Source: Brachycybe producta (lineage: Eukaryota > Arthropoda > Diplopoda > Playtdesmida > Andrognathidae). Taken from it: a DNA stretch of 64,000 nucleotides. The stretch lies in NCBI GenBank assembly GCA_036925085.1, contig JAUPFP010000058.1, forward strand, positions 717,501 to 781,500, given 5' to 3'. This document shows positions 27,601 to 39,600 of the stretch, one piece after another; position 1 is the first letter of the stretch, and each line of letters opens with the position of its first letter. A model generated the notes under the pieces. It did no database searches. It worked only from the letters and a program-made list of their open reading frames with translations, and was not told where the DNA came from. A program made the position numbers and the translations under genes.

Positions 27601-30600
27601 CTGAAGGTTTCGCGCGACTTTGTTGAATTTCTTCGATTGTTATTCTTCTTCCAAAAGGGGTACATTTACTAAAAAAGTAGGTTTACATCAGATATGTATT
27701 GCTTGCAATAAGTGTTAAGCTTGATGCTACACTTAGCAACAGTCAAACAACAATACTAGTTGTAGCAACAGTCTATTTGTTGCAAGCAACACCTATGATA
27801 CATGTTGCAAAGTTCATGAAACTTACATGAAACCAATGAAACAAAGAGGTTGTGAGCCAAAGACTGTAGACATTTTGTTTCGTCTTCCTCTTGTTCATCA
27901 GTTGAAAATTTGAAATAGTCATGTGATTATTCAAGCCGTTTTTATTGGGCTTTTGGCTGAAATGGTTGCTTGAAAATAGAACCAAAGTTCTATTTGGAAA
28001 TTATGTTGCTTTCAATCTGTGAGCAACCATTCGGATTTGTTGCTCTTATGACAGATGTTTCAACTTTCATGAAACAATAGAGCAACACAGCTATGTTGCT
28101 CTAAAGTTGCTGAATTGTTGCTACGTGTAGCATCGGCTTTAGATGTAAACTTACTATTACAATACATGTTATGAATAAAATGGACAATTTGTGATTATGC
28201 AGAATACTAGGCAATGTGTAAAAGCACATCATGTACTTGTACCATTAGTGTAAAATAGGAATGTCCACGATATTCAATTCAACTCAGTACACCTGCAATT
28301 AGCTCGAAAGCCATATGGCATTGGGGGGGATTGTTATGATTGTCATTTAGACAAAATAGGACATCATTGTTAAATTGAAATTGTCCTAACAAAGAACAAT
28401 CTACCAGATGATAATTCCATAACCTAATAACATTGGGGGGGGGGGGAAGACCCCAAATTGCATCAGTTTTAGCCAATTATTCTTTGAGGATCTTTGAATG
28501 CCCGTGTCTACCTTTATGAGGATTTCTAAACCGTTAAGCAAGGGCAATGTTATGATATCGATATATGTTCAATAGGGCTCGGATTTTGATGCAATATCAA
28601 CCGGAATGTTTCTCAATTTGTGGCCCAAGAGCCGATTGTGAAGTAATCATCATCAATCATTAGAGCAACTGTAGTTATGTCTTTTCTAATAAAAAAAGCT
28701 GGGTAGAGAGGCTAGATGTCTGGTTACTATCAGTTGTCAACTAGAGTTCTAACCTCTAACCATTGTTTTTAATCATTTTTTATCATCTAAACAAGATTGT
28801 CACTTCACAATTGGCACTTGGGCCACATATTGAGAAACATTCCGGTTGATATTGCATCAAAATCCCCGAGCCCTAATGATCAATGTTATCGATTCGATTA
28901 AACAGGGAAGTTAATTATTTTGGTTTCGGTTAACGGTATAAATGCCGATCCTAGTGTGACCCAATGGGGAAGGTCCTCTCCTCGTTAAGTTGGAGTTCTC
29001 GGGTTCGAATATTCGCGAATATTCGGTTGGGCATGGATGTGTTTTTGTTGTGTTGACTCGACTTGCGTACAACCTGATTGACTTGTGGATTGAATTACAT
29101 TTGACTTGTCAATTAACTAATGAATTGATGACTTTTGATTTGTATTTATTGTCTGTCTCTATTCACGTCATAGTTGATAAGACATTTAAGCAAATTACAT
29201 TTCAAAACAATACATGGTATAAATTGAATCGAGTCAAGGATTTACAATGAATCTAATGAATCGATTCAAACCCCCTTTCACGATTACTAATTTACTATAT
29301 TTGATTTTTCATTGACATTGCATACGTAAATAAATTACTCAGTGCACATTTTGTTACAACATTTAGCCATGAAAGGATTTTCAATTCAATTCAATTCATT
29401 TTTATGCAATATGAAGCAAATGTTTCTCAATCTTTGGCCCAAGAGCCAATTGTGAACTAACAATTTTTTTTAGTTAGAGGCTTCACATTTCTAGTTGACA
29501 ACTGTTTGTTATTAATCAAACATCTAGCCTCTAACCAGCTTTTCTTTATTAGAAAAAGCGTAATTGCAGTTGCTCTGATGATGATGATGATGATGATGAT
29601 GATTATTTCACAATTGGCTATTATTGGGCCACAGATTGAGAAACAGTTTTGCTTGATATTGCATAAAAATCCTATATTTATTCATTTGATTTCAACTGTT
29701 AGCCAAAAATACATAATTTTTATAAAAATATTAAAAAATATTAAATCTTATTTGAATTATTTAACCAGTAATATTACACAGGCAATTAGAAATCGGGACA
29801 AACAGAAGTTGACTCCGCCCTTTTTTTATGACGACCGGCAACTTCTAATTGGTTTGTTGTGTGGTTCGCCGTTGAAAAGGTCGGAGCATGATTAGTTGGT
29901 TGGTTATGTAGTCACATAACCACCAATTAGAAGTTGCCGGTCGTCATAAAAAGGACAGAGCCAACTTTTGTTCGTCCCGATTTCTAATTGCCTGTGTAAT
30001 ATTAGGTGGTTGGCTTTTTTTTTTGCCTAGTGATTGTAGAGAATCACTGGTAAGTTTTGTGTCTTCTTTGGCGGTAGAATATTATTATTATAAGCTGGTG
30101 ATGAAATATTTTTTTTCAAATGTCAGTTTTTGTGCGAATTTATGTTTCGCCAATTTTACTTGGCTTTTTAATATAAATATAACTTTACAAGATTCTTATT
30201 TGGAGTCATTTTTTTTTTTCTTCTGACGTCAGCATTTCTGACGTCAGAAATAATGCTGATGGAATTGAGTAAACTTTTTATCTATTTTTTACCTAATTTT
30301 TTTCTCTAAATTTCAACTCTTTAAGTTTGAAATGTTTATATCTAAAGGCAGCAAACTGTAATTAGTTTTTGAATCTTTGATGATGTTTAACATGGGATTT
30401 AAGTTAACTATATAACTTTGAATCTTTTGTGTGGTTTTTTTTAAATGTTTGTTTTGCGTGTTTTCTTGGCTGTTTCTTAATTTTGAGCTAAAGTTGGTCT
30501 CGTAATATTAGATGTTTTCTTGTGTTTATATATACTTATTACACACCTACCTACCTACCAACATAATATGCAAATTCAATTATCGCTTTTAGTTTTTCAC

Positions 30601-33600
30601 TTGTCACAAGTGAGTTGTTGCTTAATTGGCTTTAAAGACATGATAGTTTTAAAGTGTTGTTTAGTTTCTTTAAGGTATTCGACATTTTCTTGTAGATGAG
30701 CCATTTAAAATTGATAATAATGGTTTTTTTTATTAGGTCTGAGAAATTTTGGTCAATTGCGTGTTTTTTTTAAAGTAGAAAAGTAAAAATTTGCTTATTT
30801 ACACTTTGGAAGTAAATCAAACTAATTTAGAAGCAATTTAGTTTTATTTGCCTAAAATGGCTTAAAGCTATGTATCTATTTCTACCTTTAGGTTACTGAC
30901 ATAAGGTTTGAATGGGTGTTTGAGATCTAAACTTTGATACAAACAAAAAAGGGTGAATGTATTTCACCTAGCATTTCTATTAAAGCACTTCCGGTTCACT
31001 TGCATTTTCATGAACATCATTAGAAACACCTCAATGAAGCCTACTTTGAATTGGCCTAACGTTTGAATCCGTGCATTTGCATCCAGAAAATGAAGACATT
31101 CTTGTCTTGCAGACATCACTGAAACACTGTTTGAAAAAGGTATATTGAGAGTTGGAGTTTGAGCCTCAAGTTGCTCTTTAATTCGGGCCTTAGTAACTCT
31201 CTATCTACCTAAACATTACTTACAATGCTTTTAATTACTAATTAAAGATGAAAACAAGACTTTGTATGTAAGTTTGGACACCCTCGAAGAACAAGAAGAC
31301 TCGTGGTTTGTTCTTCTTCTTAATTAAGGGGGTTGTAGACGTTAAATTCATTTAAAAGTGGTACAGTATTTGTACACACATTATTTATTCAAACCTTTTT
31401 TATTTTTAAAAAAAAAGTCGCAGTAATTAGTGGTTCTTTCCGCGTTTGTTTGTCCGTGTTCAGTCTGTATCTCACGCACACAGAGACAACTACTGTTCTA
31501 CAATTTGTCAACACAAGATTACCTTTCGTGTTATTTAAATAAGATGTTGTTTTTTTGAACAGCAGACTTTCAAGCAACAACTAAGGAGAAATTGAAAGTG
31601 TTTTAGAAACTAGAACGGTAGCTGAATCACTTAGTTGTATTTTCTTGAATTTGAATTTTGAATTAATACTCTGCAAGCAGCTCAAATGGCGTACGGCAGA
31701 GGGACAACAAAGTCCAAAAGCAGCATGAAATGTTTATATATTTCTTATTAAATTTGTTAATAGTCAAATTGACTTAAAAGCTTATTTTAAAACTAGTGGG
31801 GTAACCCGTCATTAAAGACGGGAGCAAAATTCACAGGCAATTGTGCGCATGCGCGTCGTTTGTTCCTTTTTTACTCTTTTCATTTCAATTTCAGTCACCC
31901 CCTCCCACTTTTTCCCCCCTCCACGTTTCTCTCTCTCTCTCTCCCCCCCCCTCTACACTTTCCAACCTTTTCCCCCTCTCTAATTTAATATCATGAGGTT
32001 CTTGGATGGGAAGGGTGCAACATATAGTTGACCTTGAGAACAAAAAAAAACAGTTCATTTATTCAAATTTATATAAATTCCGACGTGCTTCAGTGGTTGT
32101 ACAGCATTACTTCAGACAGATAGATAGATACCCACACAGACCTGGGATATTATACTGTATATATAATATATATCAACATGAAAAAACCCATTAAAAACAC
32201 AAATAGATCATTTATTTTGTGCGTGTAGCGTTAGATGGCGCCACTAGCCCTCCTACCATAGAAATGTACTGACACTCTTCAATGAACTTTTGACACTCCC
32301 CTTCCTTTTCTTTCCACGTGGCAAACTTTTAATTGCGTCATCGCTATTTCTCTACACGTGCACTCTCTTCACTTATATTGTGTTCTGGGGGTAAGTTTAT
32401 CACGTGCTCTGATAATTAAGGTTGTTTCGGACGCTTTTAGGGCTGAAAGGATGCGTTCGATTTTAACTAATTCGTGACGAGTGTAGTTTGCCACCTATGG
32501 AGGGGTTGCAGGCGCCATCTGCCTTGTATTTATGCAGGTATTTTTTATGAAGCCCTCTTAAGTTATCAAGGAATTCTTAAAGCTATTCGAAACGTTTTAA
32601 AATTTCGCTTAATTTAGCTCTTGAAACATAGAATAACCAGATTTCAATGTGCGTTTGTACTTTAAACTCGTAATAGAACTGAATCCTCATTTTAATAACC
32701 GTGTGCTCTAAATTGAAATGTTTTTTTTACGTTTTTGTTTTGTCCTGAGAGTTATAAGTTTATGATAATTTTTAGCTTTATTATTTTTCTCTGGAGATAA
32801 TTGTTAAAAAAGAAAAGAAGCAAAAGACTGAAATATGCAAACAAATTTTGAAATGAAAAGCAAACACAATTTACCTAGTTTCATATATTTCTCATGAATT
32901 TTTATTTATTTTGTCATCTCTCAACATTTGAAATTGTTTGAATGTTGTTTTTAATTGCATTAAATAATATGCGCGCAACCTCCATTTAGTGAAAATGGAA
33001 ATGGACTTTTTTTTAATTTCGCAAGTGTGTTGACACAATTTTTTTAATTAATTGTCAATTTATAAACAATATTTGCATCAGAATTTTTTTTTATCTTCAA
33101 TTTGAGGGATTTATTGATGTATTATTTTGATGATTGCAACTGCAGTCTGGGTTCATTTGCATAATAAATTTATTTTGCCCCGTTTTTCTCTTGATTAGTT
33201 AAAAAATGAAGCCTATAAACGACGCAGAAATATTTGAAAAAAATTTCAAATATTTCTGCGTCGTTTATAGGCTTCATTTTTTAATTACTGGACGGCAGTG
33301 AACACTGATTATAGTGTAGCAAATTCAATTAGTTATAATGGCAATTGATATCGAGGCAAATTGGATTTAGGGCAAATGTCCACTTCCTGCATCAACTGTC
33401 CGACTGTTTATAATAAATAGCTTTCAAACTAACAGGCAGTTGGGCGCAGCCAGAAAAATCCTGTTAGCCCCACCCTTTTATGAGCGTCAGATCAATAACA
33501 AACAGAATCAAACGCGTAACAAACCTGAATAACCAATCAGAATGAACTTTTCTGGCTGCGCCCGCCCAAGTGCTTCTTTCAAAGTGTGCTTTTTAGGTGA

Positions 33601-36600
33601 GTTTGAAAAAGACAATGCTTTAATGTAAGAGACCTACATAAAGCCCATGGGCCGGTGGACTTCTGCAAAAGCTGAATTGGGCTGGGCTGGGCTTGGGCTT
33701 ATGCTGGCATTTTTATGTTAAAGGCCCATGGGCCTGGTGGGCTTTGTGGGCCTGGTATAAAGTCTCATGGGCTGGGCTTCAATTTTTTCCATAATGTGTA
33801 GGTCTCTACTTTAGAGCAAATTATATTTTTAATGTTTGCCTATAAAAAAGTTCATTTTGAAAGGTATGAACTATGAAAATACTCTTAGATGATTGAGCTA
33901 CCGTTCTAGTTTTTAAAAAAATTTCTAAAAGCAGTTAGTTGTTCATAAATCACCTTAAGAAGGCGCCAACTTTTAGTTGGCCATTTTTTTACTGACAAAC
34001 TCGATACTTACTTGATTTTAATTTTTTCCCCCAATTTTTGTTAGAATATTAATAATTGTTGAATCTTTGTGCTTTTTTTGTAAAGCTTTTTGGAATTTCT
34101 AGGGCCCGTTGAGCCCTCGGCCCTCCTTAGGCATTTTGAGCACTTTTAGATCATTTAAATATTTTTCGATTTTTGGCTGTTTTTCTTTTTCAAAAAAGCC
34201 AAATCTAGTCTTGATTTTTTTTTTTGTAGCATTTTAAGTTTTTTTTTGAAAACTTAAATCTTTGAGACTCTGGAATTTTGAATTGCTTTTTAGACTTGTA
34301 AGACAAGTTTTAGGGCTTTCCATAGAAAAATACTTGCGTAAATGCAAGGTAGGTGGCGCCAACTTGAATAGGTGGCAAACTACACTTGTTGCCAATTAGT
34401 TGAAATAGAATGCAACCTCCTTTTAGCCTCTAAAAGCGCGTCCAAAACAACCTTAATTATCAGAGCACGTGGACAAACTTAACACCCAGAACACATAATA
34501 TAAGTGAAGAGAGAGAGCACGTGTAGAGAAATAGCTAGTGGCGCAATTAAAAGTTTGCCACGTGTGGGGCTAAACACTACACGCACAAAATAAATGACCT
34601 ACTCGCATTCTTAAACTGGTTTAAATTGTAAACCAAACACCGAATAAAAACGGCCACATAATGTGGTGCCACAAAGTGGTTCGTGTGAAGCAGCAGCTCT
34701 TTTGAACAGATTAATAATAATGCCGTCAACATAGAAAAATACGTTGTACGATGCAAAAGCAACACTTCAAAGATAGTAATTATTGAAGTTCCTGTGGTGT
34801 GAAGGGGGCTGACTTTTAGTTATATATTTTGCTAAGCTGTCAGAATTATTTCAATGCCATTTCTACGAGTAATAATTTGATTCTAATGTTTGAATAGAGA
34901 AAGAAGAGACTTCCAGATTTCTTAAAAAAAATGGGTAGTTTGAAATATAATCTATTGTTTTTCAAGTCTTTTAAACTTTTATTTCAATGGAATTTTATGA
35001 AGAAGAAAAAAAAAGGCGAAATCTGGAATTGTTATTGGATTCGGACGTTTCTAAAAGGTTCTTCTTCTTCTTCTTCGTTGTCTCTTGTATAATGGAATGG
35101 TAATATTAATAATAGTTTAGTAAAGTTCGGATTGTGTTTTGTGATTCTGCGAACAAATTCTCGATTATCTTCTTCTCTTTTCATTCGAGTAAAGATTTCT
35201 TTTTTTTTCAGATATATTATCTCGAAAGAAGTGAAAACAAAAATTGCAGAAGAATTTCAGGACTCGGATTGCTACACTGACACACCACTCACATTGTTTT
35301 TTTTTTTTGTGTGTGTAAAAATAAGACCGAGAAACGTCATCCATAAAGCAAAAATGGTACAATAGTTTTACGAAAAAGACATATTAGATATTGGCAAAAA
35401 GTGGTACGAACTTTTGTCTATTCGTCATTTCTTTTTTCTTAGGTTTTTAGAAGTTATTTTATTTCTCGTAAAAAAAAAATTCCATTTGATTTTAGAGGAG
35501 ATTTCGATATGTGTATTATGCACACACACATAAAGATAAAACCGTTATTTATGTGGTGATCGGAGAGAACACGTATTTGATGAAGAGAAAGAACAACGCA
35601 AGAATAAAAAAAAGAGAGATTGTGGGGAGAAAACTTCTGTATATTATAGTAAAAGTTTTATGTTGATTTGCCTTTATGCCATTTTGTGCTATCAGATAAT
35701 GACCGCATGACGCCATATTTCCACACGATCGAACAAATTGGCTCAGGAAACTTAAGGAGTCGAAAAAACGGTTGGGAACTTCGAGAAAAAAATGGAATAA
35801 AGGAACAAGAAGAAGAAAAGAATGTCCCATGGAGGCAGTTACGACTGTTGAAAAGCTACGATACGAATAAATGGATTAAGTCTCTTTGAAGTTCCATTCA
35901 TTGGTTTTTTTCTTCTTCTTCTTGGTGGTGACCATTTGTAGTAATTTTAATTAACTTGCTATAGCTAGAAATTTTTACTAGGGATTTCGATGATTTCCAT
36001 CTCGAAGAAGAGTGAAAGACACAGAGCCAAAAGAGAGAGCCAAGAGGGACGAAAGCCGAGAGAAATAGAGGGCCAAAAGAGAGAGCCGAGAAAGAGATTG
36101 GAAAGTAAAATGAAAATCGGGCATCCACTTCCGATAACTCGCTGGATCTCGTGTTGATTTGTTAAAGGTCAACACTAACTAGAGGTTATCGTGTGGAAAA
36201 ATCAATCTTTTTTTTTTTTTTTTTCCTTCTTCGTCGTCTTGCATGTAGCTTATATATGATGATGACGGCAAAGGATGCGGAAGATAATGGGGTTTTTGGT
36301 TGTAGTAGTGGTGGTTGCCATGCAACGATAATACTCAACCTATAGTTATAACACCTGTGTTGTATGCGTTCGAGCTTTTGCAATTCACCCATTTGACGAA
36401 ATCTGCTCAAAAAGCACGTACAACAACGTTTTTCTGCTGCCTTCTTGTTGTACTAATTGTGGCTGTATAACAATGGGCTTTTAATTCATTATCTTTCGAG
36501 GAAATATTTGTCGTTTGGTGTGTTCTTTAACCCCATCCGAGTTTGGCTTGTTTTCTTGTGGTTAATGTTTTTTTTTCTTGTTTGATCAGAATTGGGGAGG

Positions 36601-39600
36601 GGGGAAAAAGGATTTAATAAATTCCTTTAGTCGTATCAGCGGAACGCTTTTCGAATCGTTTGCTTTTAACCCATTTAGGGTTCGAATTTGGCAAATCACT
36701 GAGAGAGGGAGGGAGGTACAGAGAGAGAGAGAGAGAGAGACTGGCCATTAACAACTAATGGACATACCAAGAAAGTAATTTCTACCATTTGTTGTCATTG
36801 ATTGTGGGTAGAGATCTCTTAAAGTTGTTTCCTTCTGTTACTACTAAATGGGGTAATAGTAATAGAAAAGAAAATAGGAAGACGCAAATTGTAGAATGTA
36901 TGTCTCCGATATATATATTCTTTGCGTTGTCGGAGAATCGAGAAATAGAAAAAAAAAACGAAGAAAATAACAACTGGTGCTCAGTGGGGCATTTTTTCTT
37001 GTATAGGGAATTTGTGAAGTTCATCATGAATGTTGCAAAATGTTCATGCTTCATGTTTTTTTTTTTTTGGGTGGGTTTGTTATTGGTGGGTAGTTGGTTG
37101 TTGTTGCTTGTTGATACAACAGTACAAACAAAACACAAGTAAACTAAAAATGAAAACAGTTAAAAGAGAAGTGTTCAAAAATTGAAATGACACTTTAAAA
37201 TATACAGTGGAAAACGGTTTTGATGCTATTCTAAGAAAAGACTAGACCTGAATGTATATTTCGTGTTTTAAACGGTTTTCACTGAAATTCTGACGTTTGT
37301 AGTAAGCATTTTTATTAGTTTTTCGGATGTGGTGGTTTAATTAGTATAAACTCCTTCTTCTGTCTTTGAGATTCAATATAAGGAGAAACTTTGAAAGGGT
37401 TTTTTTTTAGAAACTAGAAAGGGGGTGGTACAGTAATTTAAGGATATTTTCATGTTTTATTGATATCTTTCAATATTAGTTTGAAAAGAATCCAAGTTTA
37501 GGCTGAGGATATTTTTTTAAAAATATTTTGTCAGTAAAAAGTTTATTTTGAAAGATATCAATATTCAGTATGAAAATAATAAGATTCTTCACGAACAGCT
37601 GATTTTCGTACGCCGATTATTCTGACTTTCATAAAGTAAATTTAATATATTAAAATTAATATATTATAAGCTGAAAGTTGGTTCATTTTCAGGCACACAT
37701 TGCCGAAATCGCTTAAAATGAGTAAAAATTAATAAGAAATTGCAGAAGCATTAATTTTTTTTACTCATTTTGAATGGATTTCTGCAATTTCTACATTTTA
37801 GCGCGTTCCCCTTCTAGAAGCAAAAAAAGGCGTAACTTGTTCACCCCATTTGTGTATCCGTTTCATGATTGGTGCTTTGAGTTGCTAAGCTTTGAAAAGT
37901 TGAACGATTTCAAAGCTAGCTTCATGGCTCTGGCGAAGGCAAAAACCTGAAGCTCTGACGTCATTTTTGAAGCTTCGCAGGCTGCTTTGCCGCTTAGCAA
38001 GGGCAAGGGAGTATAAACCAACCCTAAGACGTTTATTTTGAAAGATATCCACATTAAGATAATATTGATTCAGCAACCGTTCTAGTTTCTAACACTTTCA
38101 ATTTCTCATTTGTTCTGCTCTTCTCAAATTCAGAATAATCAAGAGTTTGCTGACATACACGTAAGTCACATGATTATGTCTTGTCCAAGCATTTAGTTTT
38201 TTAAGTTAATTTAACCGTAGTTAAGTAGACACACAGACAGACATGTACATTTAACATTAAAGTTGATTTTTCCTTTTGGTTGATTTTAATCGCCTTTGGG
38301 AATTGCTCTTTGAAATACGACATTTATATATAATGCATTTGAAAAATACAAGAGATTTTTTTTTTTTTTTGGAGAATTCATTTCCATTAGAATTAATTTA
38401 CATGATTTTGATAGAAAAAGAAAGAGGAGGAGAGAAGAGTTTGCAATGTTATAAAAGTTATTAATAATAAAATTAATAATTTATGATCTTCTCTTTTCCT
38501 GAATATGAAAACAATTATTGTGTAGTTTTGTCTACGATTGTTAGATTTACTTTTATTTCTGGTCGGATTAACAACAAAGTAGAAGTGGATTTTCATTTCA
38601 TTTATTATTAAGTTCGTGGTGTTTTTTATTCGTTTTACGAGACCCTGATATCTGATTTTAACTTTTTATAAATTATATTTGAGGTTTTTTTTTTTCTAAA
38701 AAAAAAACTAAGTTCTTATTGATTTTAATGGGTTATTTTATTAACTGAGTTTGATATAATTATGAGGAGTTTAATATGACATTGTTCTAAAAGGAAAAGT
38801 AGTATGGTTTGCTGGAAGTTTGTGCAAAAAGTTATTTGCAAATCGTTCGACTGGACTTTGCACTGAGAACTTGAAAAGTGTTTTAAAAACTAGAAGGGTG
38901 ACTCAATCACTTAGGGATATTTTCATATTCATATCTTTTAAAATAAACATCTCATAGACAAAGAAATAAAAAAATATTGTCTGCTTAAAATTTGATCATT
39001 TTCAAACTCACATAGAAAAAAAAGCTTATTTTGAAAGATATCAAACATGAAAATACTCTTTAAGTCACTGTATTGCCTTTCTATTTCTAAAATACATTCA
39101 AATTTATCTTCATTTTGCACCTGAAAAACAGAGAATAACCAAGAGTTTGAAAAGCGTTTACACTTTTAAACCACCTTAAATGATTTTTCACTGTATTATT
39201 TTGACGAAAGGTTAAGCTACTTTGATTCGTGGTATTTGAATTTGAAAAATGACTCTGCAAGCAGCAAAGTAGTCCTGTGGCAGAGGGTCCAAATGCATAG
39301 CATGTGAAATGCCTTGTCAAAATCTAAAGATATAAACCTAAAATCCAGATGAAATAACACATTGTCAGAAAATTAAATAGTAATACAATCAGGACTGTAT
39401 TTTAGTACTGTGAATGGTCAATTTGCTTTGATTATCAATACAATTCAGCAAATACAGAAGGAGACAAAAAATTAGAAAATTGGTCTTTTGCTACAATCTT
39501 GTTAGCGATTAGAAATGCTCAGAACCTGCATGGCATTCATTCATTCTCCCAAACATCGAACCCTAATTTAATTTTATAAAAAGGTTACTTTTAAAGTCCA

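Noticed and set aside
35549..36130. Overlapping ORFs on both strands suggesting a nested gene
   Set aside because: No domain, no consistent splice chain and low-complexity AGAGAG-rich composition.
36782..37142. Two ~118-codon ORFs on opposite strands
   Set aside because: They are mutual shadows in simple AT-rich sequence, with no recognisable protein features.
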